A stretch of DNA of 36,232 bases from assembly GCA_021404785.1 (NCBI GenBank), contig QWHH01000018.1:1-36232 (forward strand), given 5' to 3'. Each line of letters starts with the position of its first letter. Position 1 is the stretch's first letter. Positions 16,876 through 27,325 of the stretch are shown piece by piece. The notes beneath the pieces are model-generated. The model was not told where the DNA came from, did no database searches, and saw nothing but the letters and a program-made list of their open reading frames with translations. The stretch is from Lysobacterales bacterium PRO7. GTDB taxonomy: Bacteria > Pseudomonadota > Gammaproteobacteria > Xanthomonadales > Rhodanobacteraceae. A program made the translations under genes and the position numbers.

Positions 16876-17691
16876 TCAGTCCCCCGCCCGAAAATCCCGC
16901 GAGCGTTTCTGCATCACGCGCAGTGCGAAACGGTCCGGCAGCAGCTTGAACAGGGATTTGATGGCGCGGTTCAATCGACCGGTGACGTACACGATCTCGC
17001 CGCGTTCGGCGGCATCGACGCCGATGCGCGCGACTTCGTCGGCGCCCATCCACATCCATTTCGGCATTTTCGAGACGATGCCGCGCGTGCCGGTGACGTC
17101 GTGGAATTCCGAATAGGTGAATCCCGGGCACACGGCGCAGACGTTCACGCCCGTCGAGGTGTTTTCCAGCGCCAGCGATTGCGAGAACTTGATCAGGAAC
17201 GCCTTCGACGCGCCGTACAGCGTATGTCCGGCGGAGCCCGGAACATGGCCGGCGAGCGAGGCGATGTTGAGGATGCGGCCGTAGCCGCGCTGCTGCATGC
17301 CCGGCAGCAATTTGTAGGTGAGTTCACACGGCACGATCATCAGCACGCGGAAGAAATCGGCGTGAGTCTGCCAGGACGGCGCGAGGAAATTTCCCGACAC
17401 GCCATAGCCGGCATTATTGACGAGGATGTCAATGGCGATGCCGCGATGGACGATTTCCACGCAAAGCTTCTCCACCCCGGCCGGGTCGGCCAGATCGGCA
17501 GCGATGCATTCGCAGCGCGTGCCGTGCTTTTCGCGCAGTTCAGCGGCGAGGCTTTCAAGCCGTTCTGCACGGCGAGCGGTGAGCACCAACGATGCGCCGC
17601 GCGCGGCCAGCTCGCGCGCGAAGGCGGCACCGATCCCGGCGGATGCGCCGGTGACGAGCGCGAAGCGGTTGGCGTAGGGGAGTGCGTTCAT
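16876..17691 (-). CDS. short-chain dehydrogenase/reductase
   Basis: A 271-aa classical SDR with a Rossmann fold. The cofactor loop T-G-A-S-A-G-I-G (Gly15, 19, 21), an Arg-rich end of strand 2 (L-T-A-R-R) suggesting NADP(H), the D-L-A-D motif, N-N-A-G-Y-G, and the catalytic Ser145, Tyr159 and Lys163 (Y-x3-K in Y-G-A-S-K) are all present. The C-terminal ~70 residues are basic and could form a membrane-associated helix (I-K-S-L-F-K-L-L-P). The substrate is not predictable. The gene is convergent with the phosphoesterase (12-bp gap) and divergent from tpiA (65-bp gap), so it is transcribed alone. Confidence 0.94.
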   Translation of the reverse strand: MNALPYANRFALVTGASAGIGAAFARELAARGASLVLTARRAERLESLAAELREKHGTRCECIAADLADPAGVEKLCVEIVHRGIAIDILVNNAGYGVSGNFLAPSWQTHADFFRVLMIVPCELTYKLLPGMQQRGYGRILNIASLAGHVPGSAGHTLYGASKAFLIKFSQSLALENTSTGVNVCAVCPGFTYSEFHDVTGTRGIVSKMPKWMWMGADEVARIGVDAAERGEIVYVTGRLNRAIKSLFKLLPDRFALRVMQKRSRDFRAGD

Positions 17692-17756
17692 GCGCCGATT
17701 CTAACCGGTGCAAGCTTCGGATATGCTTTGCAGCCCTTTGCAATCGGACGCGATGC

Positions 17757-18506
17757 ATGCGCCGCAAGATTGTCGCCGGAAACTGGAAGATGCACGGCTC
17801 GCGCGCGAGCGCCCGCGAACTCGTGTACGCCATCGCAAAGGCGCCGCCGATGCATTGTGAGATCGCGGTGTTTCCGCCGTTGCCCTATCTGTCCGAACTG
17901 ATCGCGTCGCATGCGAACTCGACCATCGTCTTCGGCGCGCAGGACGTGAGCGCGCACGACAAAGGTGCGTTCACCGGCGAGGTATCCGCCGCGATGATCA
18001 AGGACATCGGCGCGCGCTACACCCTGGTCGGACATTCCGAGCGCCGCCAGTATCACGCCGAATCCAGCGAAGTCGTCGCCGCGAAATTCGCGCAGGCGCA
18101 GGCGGCCGGAATCGTGCCCGTGCTGTGCGTGGGCGAGACGCTCGAGCAGCGCGACGCCGGCCAGACCGAAGCGGTGATTGCCGCGCAGCTCGATGCGGTG
18201 ATCGCGCGCAGCACCGCTGCCAGTCTGGCCGATGCCGTGGTCGCCTATGAGCCGGTCTGGGCCATCGGCACGGGCCGGACTGCGGCGCCGGAGCAGGCGC
18301 AGGCAGTGCATGCCTTCATCCGTGACAAAATCCGCCGGGATGATGCTAAAATCGCCGGCTCGCTGCCGATCCTGTATGGCGGCAGCGTGAAGCCGGACAA
18401 TGCGGCCGGGCTGTTTGCCCAGTCAGACATCGACGGCGGATTGATCGGCGGCGCATCCCTCGTCGCCGCGGATTTCCTGGCCATTTGCGCCGCGGCGCGT
18501 GGCTGA
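17757..18506 (+). CDS. tpiA: triosephosphate isomerase
   Basis: Interconverts dihydroxyacetone phosphate and glyceraldehyde-3-phosphate in glycolysis and gluconeogenesis. At 249 aa it is standard length. Catalytic residues are visible as Lys11 (G-N-W-K-M), His93 (V-G-H-S-E-R-R) and Glu165 (A-Y-E-P-V-W-A-I-G-T-G); the phosphate loop G-G-S-V-K-P-D-N lies near the end. The ATG at 17757 gives the canonical R-K-I-V-A-G-N-W-K start, and longer in-frame starts add no homologous sequence. It is followed by secG, whose start lies 16 bp past the tpiA stop. The 65-bp gap shared with the divergent dehydrogenase must hold its promoter; a TATGCT at 17722-17727 is only a weak -10 candidate. Confidence 0.97.
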   Translation: MRRKIVAGNWKMHGSRASARELVYAIAKAPPMHCEIAVFPPLPYLSELIASHANSTIVFGAQDVSAHDKGAFTGEVSAAMIKDIGARYTLVGHSERRQYHAESSEVVAAKFAQAQAAGIVPVLCVGETLEQRDAGQTEAVIAAQLDAVIARSTAASLADAVVAYEPVWAIGTGRTAAPEQAQAVHAFIRDKIRRDDAKIAGSLPILYGGSVKPDNAAGLFAQSDIDGGLIGGASLVAADFLAICAAARG

Positions 18507-18522
18507 ATCGACGGAATTGCCC

Positions 18523-18945
18523 ATGTTGCTCACGATTTTCAACATTTTCTATGTGCTCGTCGCGATCGCGATGTGCGTGCTCATCCTTCTGCAACGCGGT
18601 GATGGCGCGGCGGCCGGATCGGGTTTCGGCGGCGGCGCTTCGGCGACCGTGTTCGGTGCGCGCGGCGCGACGACGTTCCTGTCGCGCGCCACCGCGATTC
18701 TGGCGGCCGTGTTCTTCGTCCTCAGCATCGCGATGGGCATTTACCTGCATCCTGTCGCGAATCCGAACGTGGATCTTGGCGTCATGAGCGGCGTTGGCAC
18801 TTCGGAACCCGCCAAGACTCCTGCGCCGGTGGCGGCCCCGGTCGCGCCGGTCAAGACCGACGTACCGGCGGCGACGCCGGCGCCGCCTGCAGCGCCGACG
18901 GCAGAGAAGAAAGACGCGGGCAAGCCGGAGCCGAAGAAGAACTAG
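18523..18945 (+). CDS. secG: preprotein translocase subunit SecG
   Basis: Small membrane subunit of the SecYEG channel that assists SecA-driven export. The 140-aa product has two transmembrane helices (about 3-21 and 52-72) joined by the conserved Gly-rich loop L-Q-R-G-D-G-A-A-A-G-S-G-F-G-G-G-A. A hydrophilic tail of about 60 residues rich in Ala, Pro and Lys follows, longer than in E. coli SecG (about 110 aa). The ATG at 18523 with GGA upstream is chosen; a GTG at 18499 would overlap tpiA and add eight residues before the first helix. The position before tRNA-Leu(GAG) matches the secG-leuU order in E. coli. Confidence 0.95.
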   Translation: MLLTIFNIFYVLVAIAMCVLILLQRGDGAAAGSGFGGGASATVFGARGATTFLSRATAILAAVFFVLSIAMGIYLHPVANPNVDLGVMSGVGTSEPAKTPAPVAAPVAPVKTDVPAATPAPPAAPTAEKKDAGKPEPKKN

Positions 18946-18963
18946 CGATACATTCAACTCCTT

Positions 18964-19048
18964 GCCCAGGTGGCGGAATTGGTAGACGCACTACCTTGAG
19001 GTGGTAGCGCCGAAAGGCGTGGGGGTTCGAGTCCCCCCTTGGGCACCA
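18964..19048 (+). tRNA. tRNA-Leu (anticodon GAG)
   Basis: An 85-nt class II tRNA with encoded CCA. The acceptor arms GCCCAGG and CTTGGGC pair with one G-T wobble, followed by A and CCA. The anticodon stem CTACC/GGTAG encloses the loop TTGAGGT, so the anticodon is GAG (18998-19000), reading CUC and CUU codons. The variable arm GCGCCGAAAGGCGT is long, as expected for leucine, and the T arm GGGGG/CCCCC encloses TTCGAGT. It corresponds to leuU, which also follows secG in E. coli. Confidence 0.98.
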
Positions 19049-19054
19049 GCAAAC

Positions 19055-19078
19055 AAACCCGCGCGAGCGGGTTTTTTT
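19055..19078 (+). terminator. rho-independent terminator after tRNA-Leu
   Basis: AAACCCGC and GCGGGTTT form a perfect stem with a GCGA tetraloop, running into a seven-T tract (19072-19078). It sits 7 nt after the tRNA's CCA and should end the tpiA-secG-tRNA transcript, so the nuo genes need their own promoter. Confidence 0.93.
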
Positions 19079-19099
19079 GTGGCCGTGGATTCCATTGCA

Positions 19100-19129
19100 T
19101 TGCGTGCGGCGCGCGGCGCGTGCGAAAAT
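19100..19129 (+). promoter_or_regulatory. candidate promoter of the nuo operon
   Basis: Between the terminator and nuoA, GAAAAT (19124-19129) with TGC directly before it forms an extended -10. TTGCGT (19100-19105) lies 18 bp upstream as a poor -35. This would give a leader of roughly 30 nt before the nuoA GTG. The location is required by the terminator upstream; the exact boxes are uncertain. Confidence 0.35.
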
Positions 19130-19167
19130 CGCCCGGCTTCGCTGCCCCGATTCGAGGTATTTCCTTC

Positions 19168-19524
19168 GTGCTTGCCGAATACCTGCCGATACTCCTGTTC
19201 CTGATCGTCGCCGGCGGCATCGGCGTGGCCCTGCTTGGCATCGGCGCGCTGCTCGGTCCGCGCAGCAAGAACGCGGAAAAATCCGACGCCTACGAATGCG
19301 GCTTCGAAGCGTTCGAAGACGCGCGCACCAAGTTCGACGTGCGTTACTACCTCATCGCCATCCTTTTCATCATCTTCGATCTGGAAATCGCGTTCCTGTT
19401 TCCGTGGGCGGTGGTGTTCAAGCAGATCGGCATCGTCGCTCTGATCGAGATGCTGATGTTCCTGCTGTTGCTGCTTTTGGGATTTGTGTACTGCTGGAAG
19501 AAGGGAGCTTTGGAGTGGGAATAA
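19168..19524 (+). CDS. nuoA: NADH-quinone oxidoreductase subunit A
   Basis: Membrane subunit of complex I near the junction with the peripheral arm. The product is 118 aa with three transmembrane helices and the conserved loop [20 protein letters not shown], whose Cys and acidic residues lie near the quinone channel. GTG at 19168 (V-L-A-E-Y-L-P) with GAGG 10 nt upstream matches the family start; the longer open frame runs back through the tRNA and terminator and is not coding. Its end overlaps nuoB by 10 bp. Confidence 0.96.
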   Translation: MLAEYLPILLFLIVAGGIGVALLGIGALLGPRSKNAEKSDAYECGFEAFEDARTKFDVRYYLIAILFIIFDLEIAFLFPWAVVFKQIGIVALIEMLMFLLLLLLGFVYCWKKGALEWE

Positions 19525-20090
19525 CAGACACCACCGTCGAGAAAAAGCTCTTCCTCAATCCGGTTCCGACCGGTCCGGTGGAGGACATCCTGCGCACGGG
19601 CGACGACAACCCGTTGTTGCAGCGCGGCTTCGTCACCACCCAGGTCGACACCTTGCTCAACTGGGCGCGCACCGGTTCGATGTGGCCGATGACGTTCGGC
19701 CTGGCCTGTTGCGCGGTGGAAATGATGCACGCCGGTGCCGCGCGCCTGGACCTCGACCGCTACGGCGTGGTGTTCCGCCCGAGCCCGCGCCAGTCCGACG
19801 TGATGATCGTCGCCGGCACCCTGGTCAACAAGATGGCGCCGGCGCTGCGTCGCGTCTACGACCAGATGCCGAATCCGAAGTGGGTCATCTCGATGGGATC
19901 CTGCGCGAACGGCGGCGGCTATTATCACTATTCGTATTCCGTGGTGCGCGGCTGCGACCGCATCGTGCCGGTGGATGTCTACGTCCCGGGCTGCCCGCCG
20001 ACGGCCGAGGCACTGATCTACGGCATCCTGCAATTGCAGAAAAAGATCCGCCGCACCGAATCGATTGCGAAGAAGGCGAGCGGCGCATGA
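19515..20090 (+). CDS. nuoB: NADH-quinone oxidoreductase subunit B
   Basis: Peripheral-arm subunit carrying cluster N2, the last iron-sulfur centre before ubiquinone. The protein is 191 aa. The four ligands are visible as Cys65-Cys66 (L-A-C-C-A-V-E-M-M), Cys130 (G-S-C-A-N-G-G) and Cys160 (P-G-C-P-P). The start is the GTG at 19515 with AGGGAG about 7 nt upstream, overlapping the nuoA end by 10 bp; the longer open frame is non-homologous. The stop overlaps nuoC by 4 bp (ATGA). Confidence 0.97.
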   Translation: MGITDTTVEKKLFLNPVPTGPVEDILRTGDDNPLLQRGFVTTQVDTLLNWARTGSMWPMTFGLACCAVEMMHAGAARLDLDRYGVVFRPSPRQSDVMIVAGTLVNKMAPALRRVYDQMPNPKWVISMGSCANGGGYYHYSYSVVRGCDRIVPVDVYVPGCPPTAEALIYGILQLQKKIRRTESIAKKASGA

Positions 20091-20818
20091 GCGCGGATCC
20101 CGGCACGCTTGCGCAGCGCCTGAACGCGCACCTGGGCGAGAAGATCGCGGCCACGCACGAGTGGCGCGGCGAGATCATCCTTGAAATCACGCCGGAAAAC
20201 TGGCTCGCCGTGGCGCAGCACCTGCGCGACGATGCGGAGTTCCGCTTCGAGCAGCTCATCGACGTGTGTGGCGTGGATTACCTCGGCTACGGCCAGGTCG
20301 AGTGGGACACGAGCGATGTCACCTCGACCGGTTTCTCGCGCGGCGTGGAAGGCGAAAGCGCCGGCCGTTTCGACTGGGCCAGCCGTCCGCGCACCGGTGC
20401 CGGGCACAAGCGCTTCGCCGTCGTCGCGCAACTGACCTCGATCGCGAACAATTGCCGCGTGCGCCTGCGCTGCCATGCGCAAGATGATTCGCTGCCGGTG
20501 GTGCCGTCGCTGGTGCCGCTGTGGCCGATCGCGAACTGGTTCGAGCGCGAGGCATTCGACCTGTTCGGCATCGCCTTCGAAGGGCATCCGGATTTGCGCC
20601 GCATCCTCACCGACTACGGTTTCGTCGGCCATCCGTTCCGCAAGGATTTCCCGTTGATCGGCAACGTCGAGGTGCGCTTCGACGAGAAACTCGGCCGCGT
20701 GATCTACGAGCCGGTGACCAGCGTGGTGCCGCGCGTGACCGTGCCGCGCGTGCTGCGCGAGGATTCCGATCTGATGCAGGCCCGGGCCGAAGCCGCCGAC
20801 AAGTGGCGGGAGAACTGA
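20087..20818 (+). CDS. nuoC: NADH-quinone oxidoreductase subunit C
   Basis: The 30-kDa peripheral subunit that packs against NuoD and NuoB. It is 243 aa, separate from NuoD rather than fused as in E. coli. The conserved core reads [10 protein letters not shown] and [11 protein letters not shown][21 protein letters not shown]. A Gly/Ser-rich insert of about 35 residues (roughly 70-105) separates the first core strand from the rest and looks like the insert of xanthomonad NuoC. It overlaps nuoB by 4 bp and is 2 bp from nuoD. Confidence 0.96.
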   Translation: MSADPGTLAQRLNAHLGEKIAATHEWRGEIILEITPENWLAVAQHLRDDAEFRFEQLIDVCGVDYLGYGQVEWDTSDVTSTGFSRGVEGESAGRFDWASRPRTGAGHKRFAVVAQLTSIANNCRVRLRCHAQDDSLPVVPSLVPLWPIANWFEREAFDLFGIAFEGHPDLRRILTDYGFVGHPFRKDFPLIGNVEVRFDEKLGRVIYEPVTSVVPRVTVPRVLREDSDLMQARAEAADKWREN

Positions 20819-20820
20819 GC

Positions 20821-22074
20821 ATGCAGGAAATCAAGAACTACACGATCAACTTCGGCCCGCAGCATCCGGCCGCGCACGGCGTGTTGCGCCTCGTGCTCGA
20901 GATGGATGGCGAAACCGTGGTGCGCGCCGATCCGCACATCGGCCTGCTCCATCGCGGCACCGAAAAGCTCGCCGAGTCCAAGCCGTTCAATCATTCGATC
21001 GGCTACATGGACCGGCTCGATTACGTGTCGATGATGTGCAACGAGCACGCCTACGTGCGCGCCATCGAAAACCTGATGGGCGTCGCGCCGCCGGAGCGCG
21101 CCCAGTATATTCGTACACTTTTTGACGAAGTCACGCGCATCCTCAACCACCTGATGTGGATCGGCTCGAACGCGCTCGACCTCGGTGCGATGGCGGTGTT
21201 CCTCTACGCGTTCCGCGAACGCGAGGAACTGATGGATGTCTACGAGGCGGTGTCCGGCACGCGCATGCACGCCACGTACTACCGCCCCGGCGGCGTGTAT
21301 CGCGACCTGCCCGGGCAGATGCCGCAGCACAAGGAATCGCGCTGGCACAAGGGCGAGGACCTCAAGCGTCGCAACGCCCGCCGCGAAGGCTCGATGCTCG
21401 ATTTCCTCGACGATTTCGCGGACGATTTCCCGCATCGCGTCGACGAGTACGAAACCCTGCTCACCGACAACCGCATCTGGAAGCAGCGCACGGTCGGCAT
21501 CGGCGTGGTCGCGCCCGAGCAGGCGCTGGCCTGGGGCATGACCGGGCCGATGCTGCGCGGCTCGGGCATCGAATGGGACCTGCGCAAGAAGCAACCCTAT
21601 GCGATGTACGACAAGATAGATTTCGACATTCCGGTCGGCGTCAACGGCGATTGCTACGACCGTTACCTCGTGCGCGTTGCCGAGATGCGCCAATCGACAC
21701 GCATCGTCAAGCAATGCGTGGCCTGGTTGCGCGCGAATCCCGGCCCGGTGATCGTGCAAAACTACAAGGTCGCGCCGCCGCATCGCGAGGAAATGAAGGA
21801 AAGCATGGAGGCGCTGATCCATCATTTCAAATTGTTCAGCGAAGGCTATTGCGTGCCGGAAGGCGAGACCTACGCCGCGGTCGAGGCGCCGAAGGGCGAG
21901 TTCGGCTGTTACCTCGTATCCGATGGCGCAAACAAGCCGTTCCGTGTGCACCTGCGCGCGCCGGGCTTCGCGCATCTGTCGTCGATGGACGCGATCGTGA
22001 AGGGCCACCTGCTCGCCGACGTCGTCGCCATGATCGGAACCTACGACGTGGTGTTCGGAGAAATCGACCGATGA
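20821..22074 (+). CDS. nuoD: NADH-quinone oxidoreductase subunit D
   Basis: The 49-kDa subunit, related to the large subunit of NiFe hydrogenases, forming much of the quinone-binding cavity with NuoB. It has 417 aa. [13 protein letters not shown] near the N-terminus carries the conserved His loop facing the quinone head group, and H-R-G-T-E-K-L, M-C-N-E-H-A-Y and R-x-H-L-R-A-P-x-F-x-H-L-S follow in the expected order. The hydrogenase metal cysteines are absent, as in all NuoD. It overlaps nuoE by 4 bp. Confidence 0.98.
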   Translation: MQEIKNYTINFGPQHPAAHGVLRLVLEMDGETVVRADPHIGLLHRGTEKLAESKPFNHSIGYMDRLDYVSMMCNEHAYVRAIENLMGVAPPERAQYIRTLFDEVTRILNHLMWIGSNALDLGAMAVFLYAFREREELMDVYEAVSGTRMHATYYRPGGVYRDLPGQMPQHKESRWHKGEDLKRRNARREGSMLDFLDDFADDFPHRVDEYETLLTDNRIWKQRTVGIGVVAPEQALAWGMTGPMLRGSGIEWDLRKKQPYAMYDKIDFDIPVGVNGDCYDRYLVRVAEMRQSTRIVKQCVAWLRANPGPVIVQNYKVAPPHREEMKESMEALIHHFKLFSEGYCVPEGETYAAVEAPKGEFGCYLVSDGANKPFRVHLRAPGFAHLSSMDAIVKGHLLADVVAMIGTYDVVFGEIDR

Positions 22075-22598
22075 AAGCGACCGGACACTACACGCAAGTC
22101 AAGCATGTCGACCCGCAGGTCGCGCTGAGTGCGGACACGCGCGCGCACATCGACCATTGGGCGGCGAAGTTTCCGCCGGATCGAAAACGCTCGGCACTGA
22201 TCCAGGGCCTGATCGCGGCGCAGGAGCAGAATGGCGGTTTCCTGACCGACGAACTCATCGCGGCGGTGGCGAAATATCTCGACCAGCCGGCCGTGTATGC
22301 GTATGAAGTCGCGACGTTCTATTCGATGCTGGAAACACATCCGGTCGGCCGCAACAACGTCGCCGTGTGCACGAACATCAGTTGCTGGCTGAATGGCGGC
22401 ATGGACATCCTCAAGCATTGCGAGAAAAAGCTCGGCATCAAGGCCGGCGAGTCGACGCCGGATGGCCGTGTGTACCTGAAGAAAGAAGAGGAATGCCTGG
22501 CCGCCTGCTGCGGCGCGCCGATGATGGCGGTGAACGGGCATTACCACGAGCACCTGACACCCGAGAAAGTTGACAAGATTCTGGACGAGCTCAAGTAA
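22071..22598 (+). CDS. nuoE: NADH-quinone oxidoreductase subunit E
   Basis: The 24-kDa thioredoxin-like subunit holding 2Fe-2S cluster N1a next to the FMN site. The 175-aa protein has the four ligands Cys100 and Cys105 (C-T-N-I-S-C) and Cys142 and Cys146 (C-L-A-A-C). The N-terminal helical part ([18 protein letters not shown]) is typical. It shares ATGA with nuoD; nuoF starts 4 bp after its stop. Confidence 0.97.
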   Translation: MKATGHYTQVKHVDPQVALSADTRAHIDHWAAKFPPDRKRSALIQGLIAAQEQNGGFLTDELIAAVAKYLDQPAVYAYEVATFYSMLETHPVGRNNVAVCTNISCWLNGGMDILKHCEKKLGIKAGESTPDGRVYLKKEEECLAACCGAPMMAVNGHYHEHLTPEKVDKILDELK

Positions 22599-22602
22599 CC
22601 CC

Positions 22603-23913
22603 ATGGCATACGGACCCGCACCGCAGGAACATCAGGTCGTCTACACCACGTTGCACTTCGACAAACCGTGGTCGATGGACAACTACGTGCAAACCGGCGG
22701 CTGGCAGGCGTGGAAGAAGATCCTCGCCGAAAAGCCCGATCCGGCGACCATCATCGACGAGTTGAAGAAATCTTCGCTGCGCGGCCGCGGCGGCGCGGGC
22801 TTTCCCACCGGCCTGAAGTGGAGCTTCATGCCCAAGGGCAGCATGCAAAAGTATATTTTGTGCAATTCGGACGAATCCGAACCGGGCACCTGCAAGGATC
22901 GCGACATCCTGCGCTACAACCCGCATGCGGTGATCGAGGGCTTGGCCATCGCCTGCTACGCGACCGGTTCGACCGTTGCCTACAACTACCTGCGCGGCGA
23001 GTTCCACCACGAACCGTTCGAGCATTGCGAGGAAGCGCTCAAAGAGGCTTACGCCGCCGGATTGCTCGGCAAGAATATTCAGGGCAGCGGCATCGACGTC
23101 GACATCCACAATGCTCTGGGCGCTGGCGCCTACATCTGCGGCGAGGAAACCGCGCTGATGGAATCGCTCGAGGGCAAGAAAGGTTGGCCGCGCTTCAAGC
23201 CGCCGTTTCCGGCCGGCTTTGGCTTGTACGGCAAGCCGACGACGATCAACAACACCGAAACCTACGCCTCGGTTCCGGCAATCTTGCGCAAGGGCGCGGA
23301 GTGGTTTCTCGCGCAGGGCAAGCCGAACAACGGCGGTCCGAAAATTTTTTCCGTGTCCGGTCATGTCAACAAGCCGGGCAATTACGAGATCAAGCTCGGC
23401 ACGCCGTTTGCCGATCTGCTGGCGATGGCCGGCGGCGTGCGCAACGGGCATAAATTGAAGGCGGTAATTCCCGGCGGCTCGTCGATGAAGGTGTTGCCGG
23501 CCGACGTGATGATGGAATTGACCATGGATTACGACGCGATCGGCAAGGCCGGATCGGGCCTGGGCTCGGGCGCGGTGATCGTGATGGACGAAACCACCTG
23601 CATGGTGCGCGCCTGCGAGCGCATCAGTCAGTTCTACCATATGGAATCGTGCGGCCAGTGCACGCCCTGCCGCGAAGGCACGGGCTGGATGCATCGCCTG
23701 CTCATGCGCATCGTCGCCGGCAAGGGCACGCCCGACGACCTGCATCGCCTGAAAGCCGTCGCAGGCCAGATCGAAGGCCACACCATCTGCGCATTCGGCG
23801 AAGCCGCCGCCTGGCCGGTGCAGGCCTTCCTGCAACGTTACTGGAACGAGTTCGAATACTACGTCGAGCACGGCCATTCGATGCTGGACGAAAAACTGGG
23901 AGTCGCGGCATGA
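22603..23913 (+). CDS. nuoF: NADH-quinone oxidoreductase subunit F
   Basis: The 51-kDa subunit where NADH is oxidised. It binds NADH, FMN and cluster N3. Residues 60-72 ([13 protein letters not shown]) and 172-183 ([12 protein letters not shown]) are the nucleotide and flavin loops. N3 ligands are Cys350, Cys353 and Cys356 ([11 protein letters not shown]) plus Cys396. The length of 436 aa is typical. The ATG at 22603 is preferred over an in-frame ATG at 22570 inside nuoE. It overlaps nuoG by 4 bp. Confidence 0.98.
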   Translation: MAYGPAPQEHQVVYTTLHFDKPWSMDNYVQTGGWQAWKKILAEKPDPATIIDELKKSSLRGRGGAGFPTGLKWSFMPKGSMQKYILCNSDESEPGTCKDRDILRYNPHAVIEGLAIACYATGSTVAYNYLRGEFHHEPFEHCEEALKEAYAAGLLGKNIQGSGIDVDIHNALGAGAYICGEETALMESLEGKKGWPRFKPPFPAGFGLYGKPTTINNTETYASVPAILRKGAEWFLAQGKPNNGGPKIFSVSGHVNKPGNYEIKLGTPFADLLAMAGGVRNGHKLKAVIPGGSSMKVLPADVMMELTMDYDAIGKAGSGLGSGAVIVMDETTCMVRACERISQFYHMESCGQCTPCREGTGWMHRLLMRIVAGKGTPDDLHRLKAVAGQIEGHTICAFGEAAAWPVQAFLQRYWNEFEYYVEHGHSMLDEKLGVAA

Positions 23914-26267
23914 GCGCAGCTCCAACCACGCCGAATACTGCACCGGACCTTGTGAACATCGAGATCGACGGGAAGGCACTTCAGGTGCCGAAGAATTCGA
24001 TGATCATCCAGGCCGCCGATGCGGCCGGCATTCCGATTCCGCGTTTCTGCTACCACAAGAAGCTGCCGATCGCGGCAAATTGCCGCATGTGCATGGTCGA
24101 GACGGAAATGAACGGCAAGGCTGTGCCGAAGCCGCAACCGGCCTGCGCGACGCCGGTGATGGAAGGCATGAAGGTCAACACGCAGTCGATGCGCGCGCTG
24201 TCCGGCCAGCGCAACGCGATGGAATTCCTGTTGATCAATCACCCGCTGGATTGCCCGGTCTGCGACCAGGGCGGCGAGTGCGAATTGCAGGATGTCTCGC
24301 TCGGTTATGGCCGTTCGGTCAGCCGCTTCACCGAACGCAAGCGCGTGGTTCCGGACGAAGACATCGGCCCGCTCGTTGCCACCGAGATGACGCGCTGCAT
24401 CCACTGCACGCGCTGCGTGCGCGTGCTCGGCGATGTCGCCGGCACCTACGAATTCGGCGACATGGATCGCGGCGACCGCCATGTCGTCGGCACCTATATC
24501 GGCCGGCCGCTGGTGAGTGAAATCTCCGGCAACGTCATCGACGTGTGCCCGGTCGGCGCGCTGACCAACAAGGTGTTCCAGTTCAAGGCGCGCGCCTGGG
24601 AACTGATCGCGCGCGAATCCATCGGTTATCACGACGCGCTTGGCTCCAACTTGTGGCTGCACACGCGTCGCGGCGAGGTGTTGCGTACCGTGCCGCGCGA
24701 CAATGAAGCGATCAACGAATGCTGGCTGTCGGATCGCGACCGCTACTCGCATGAAGGTTTGTACGCTGCGGATCGCGCGACGAAACCGCTTGTGCGCAAG
24801 AACGGCGAGCTCGTCGAAGTGTCGTGGGACGAAGCCATTGCGTTCGTCGCCGATGGCCTGAAAAAATCCGGCGGCGATCTCGGCGCGCTGGTCGCACCGC
24901 TGGTGTCGAGCGAAGAAGGATTCCTGCTTGCGCAGATCCTGCATGCGCTTGGCAGCGACTCCATCGATCACCGCCTGCGCACGCTGGATTTCGCCGACGG
25001 CGCGCCGGTTACCGCGTTCGAGATGCCCGTTGCCGACGTCGAGAAAGCACGCGTCATCGCGTTGATCGGCAGCAATCCGCGCCACGAGATGCCGCTGCTC
25101 GCACAACGCATCCGCAAGGCGTGGAAGGCCGGCGCCAGGGTTTACGCCATCAATCCGCTGGATTTCGATTTCAATTTCGAGCTCGCCGGCAAGACCATTG
25201 CCACGCCATCGGCGCTGGTCGATGCGGTACTGCGCCTCGCCAAAGCCGCCTACGACGCCGGGCATTTGCCGGACGGCGAACTCGCGCAGGTCTTGTCTGG
25301 CGTGAGCGCGGACGATGCCGCGCGATCGCTGTTCAAGGCATTATCCGAGGCGTCGTCGAAGGTCTTTATTCTCGGTGAATCCGCCGCGCAGCATCCGCAG
25401 GCGTCGGTGTTGCGCGCAGCCGCGCGCTTCGCCGCAAAAGCGGCTGGCTGTGCGTACAACGAGATTCCTTCCGGCGCGAACGATATCGGTCTCGCGCGCG
25501 CGGGCGCACAGCCGCAAGGGCAGGGCAAGACCGCCGCTGCGATATTGGCGCAGCCCCCGAAACATTTGATCATTTATCAGGCCGGTTCGCAGGACACGTC
25601 ATCGTCAGCGGCGTTCGACGCGGCGCGCAGCAATGCGCAATTCTGTGTGTACATGGGTTCGTTCGCGTGCAGCGGCGTGAAGCGCACCGCGCATGCGGTA
25701 TTGCCGATCGCGCTGCCGCCGGAATCCGACGGCAGCTACGTCAATGTCAACGGCGTCGTGCAGACGCTGAAGGCTGGCGCGCGCGCGCCGGGCGATGCAC
25801 GTCCGGGTTGGAAAGTCCTGCGCGCACTCGGCGCGGCACTGGGCGTGGCCGGTTTCGACTTCACCGAATTTGCGCAAGTGCGCGACCTGATCGCGCCGAA
25901 GCTTGGCGCGAAATCCACGATGCCGCATACCGGCAAGCTGGCGTCGCGTGCGCCGACGGTTGCGGGTCTGCAGCGCATCGCCAGCGTGCCGATCTATCGC
26001 ACCGATCAGGTGCTGCGCCGCGCGCCTGCACTGCAATCGCATCCGTTGACCGGCAAGGCAAGCGTGACGCTCAATCCCGAAGACGCGCTCGCGCTGGGTC
26101 TTGCGCAGGACGCGTCAGCGAAAATTTCCGGCAATGGTGCCGAGGTGACGTTGCCGGTGGCGATTTCGCGCAACATTCCGAAAGGTGCCGCTTGGATTCC
26201 GGCGACCTGGCCTGAAACCCGTGCGCTGCCGCCGATGGGCACGCCACTGACCGTGACGAGGGCCTGA
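23910..26267 (+). CDS. nuoG: NADH-quinone oxidoreductase subunit G
   Basis: The 75-kDa peripheral subunit that relays electrons, 785 aa. The ligands of 2Fe-2S N1b are Cys47, 58, 61 and 79; of N5, His111 with Cys115, 118 and 124; of N4, Cys163, 166, 169 and 213. The long C-terminal part is a molybdopterin-oxidoreductase-like domain without cofactor function in complex I. The extra Cys cluster (N7) found in E. coli NuoG is not visible after N4, where the sequence runs [14 protein letters not shown]. It shares ATGA with nuoF and is 2 bp from nuoH. Confidence 0.97.
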   Translation: MSAAPTTPNTAPDLVNIEIDGKALQVPKNSMIIQAADAAGIPIPRFCYHKKLPIAANCRMCMVETEMNGKAVPKPQPACATPVMEGMKVNTQSMRALSGQRNAMEFLLINHPLDCPVCDQGGECELQDVSLGYGRSVSRFTERKRVVPDEDIGPLVATEMTRCIHCTRCVRVLGDVAGTYEFGDMDRGDRHVVGTYIGRPLVSEISGNVIDVCPVGALTNKVFQFKARAWELIARESIGYHDALGSNLWLHTRRGEVLRTVPRDNEAINECWLSDRDRYSHEGLYAADRATKPLVRKNGELVEVSWDEAIAFVADGLKKSGGDLGALVAPLVSSEEGFLLAQILHALGSDSIDHRLRTLDFADGAPVTAFEMPVADVEKARVIALIGSNPRHEMPLLAQRIRKAWKAGARVYAINPLDFDFNFELAGKTIATPSALVDAVLRLAKAAYDAGHLPDGELAQVLSGVSADDAARSLFKALSEASSKVFILGESAAQHPQASVLRAAARFAAKAAGCAYNEIPSGANDIGLARAGAQPQGQGKTAAAILAQPPKHLIIYQAGSQDTSSSAAFDAARSNAQFCVYMGSFACSGVKRTAHAVLPIALPPESDGSYVNVNGVVQTLKAGARAPGDARPGWKVLRALGAALGVAGFDFTEFAQVRDLIAPKLGAKSTMPHTGKLASRAPTVAGLQRIASVPIYRTDQVLRRAPALQSHPLTGKASVTLNPEDALALGLAQDASAKISGNGAEVTLPVAISRNIPKGAAWIPATWPETRALPPMGTPLTVTRA

Positions 26268-26269
26268 GC

Positions 26270-27325
26270 GTGTTCGATCCCGTACGCAACTGGTTCCTCG
26301 GCTTCGGCGACCTCGGCCTTGTCGTGTGGCTGGTCATTCTGATCTTGTGCATTGCCGTGCCGGTGATCCTCGCCGTCGCCTTTTACGTGTGGTGGGAACG
26401 CAAGGTGCTCGGCTGGATGCATGTGCGCATGGGGCCGAACAGTGTCGGCCCTGCGGGCCTGGCGCAAACCTTCGCCGACGTGTTCAAGCTGTTGTTCAAG
26501 GAATACCTGCTGCCGGCCAAGTCGAGCAAGCTGCTGTTCGTGCTCGCGCCATTGATCGCGCTGGTTCCGGCGTTCGCCGCGTGGGCGGTGATCCCGTTCG
26601 ACCAGCAAGTCGTGTTGTCCAACGCGAATGCCGGATTGCTGTACCTGCTCGCGATGACCTCGATGGGCGTGTACGGCATCATCATCGCAGGCTGGGCCTC
26701 GAACTCGAAGTACGCGATGCTCGGCGCGATGCGTTCGGCGGCGCAGGTGGTCTCCTACGAGATCTGCGCCGGCATGGCCCTGGTCGGCGTGCTGATTTGC
26801 GCGGGCAGCCTGAACATGACCGATATTGTCAACGCGCAATCCGGCGCGTACGGCATTTTCTCGTGGTTCTGGCTGCCGCTGCTGCCGCTGTTCGTGATCT
26901 ATTTCGTCTCAGGCGTCGCTGAAACCAATCGTCTGCCGTTCGACATGGCCGAGGGCGAATCGGAAATCGTCGCCGGGTTTCACGTTGAATATTCGGGTGC
27001 CCCGTTCGCGGTGTTCTTCCTCACCGAATACGCGAACATGATCCTGATTTCCTTCCTCGCCTCGGTGCTGTTCCTCGGCGGCTGGCTGTCGCCGTTTCCG
27101 GAAAGCTGGCCGCTGGTCGGCATTGCCGGATGGTGGTGGCTGTTCGGCAAGGCTTTCTTCTTCGCCTTCCTGTACCTGTGGTTCCGCGCCGCGTTCCCGC
27201 GCTATCGCTACGACCAGATCATGCGCCTGGGCTGGAAGGTGTTCATCCCGATCGCGCTGGCCTGGATCGGCGTCGCCGGCGTGCTCGTGTACTTCGGCTG
27301 GTTCGGTTTGGGAGGCGCACGATGA
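26270..27325 (+). CDS. nuoH: NADH-quinone oxidoreductase subunit H
   Basis: Membrane subunit that joins the proton-pumping arm to the quinone cavity. It is 351 aa with eight or so transmembrane helices. The conserved loop [20 protein letters not shown] and the earlier W-W-E-R-K and R-x-G-P-N motifs are intact. The GTG start at 26270 has GAGGG 8 nt upstream. It overlaps nuoI by 4 bp. Confidence 0.97.
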   Translation: MFDPVRNWFLGFGDLGLVVWLVILILCIAVPVILAVAFYVWWERKVLGWMHVRMGPNSVGPAGLAQTFADVFKLLFKEYLLPAKSSKLLFVLAPLIALVPAFAAWAVIPFDQQVVLSNANAGLLYLLAMTSMGVYGIIIAGWASNSKYAMLGAMRSAAQVVSYEICAGMALVGVLICAGSLNMTDIVNAQSGAYGIFSWFWLPLLPLFVIYFVSGVAETNRLPFDMAEGESEIVAGFHVEYSGAPFAVFFLTEYANMILISFLASVLFLGGWLSPFPESWPLVGIAGWWWLFGKAFFFAFLYLWFRAAFPRYRYDQIMRLGWKVFIPIALAWIGVAGVLVYFGWFGLGGAR

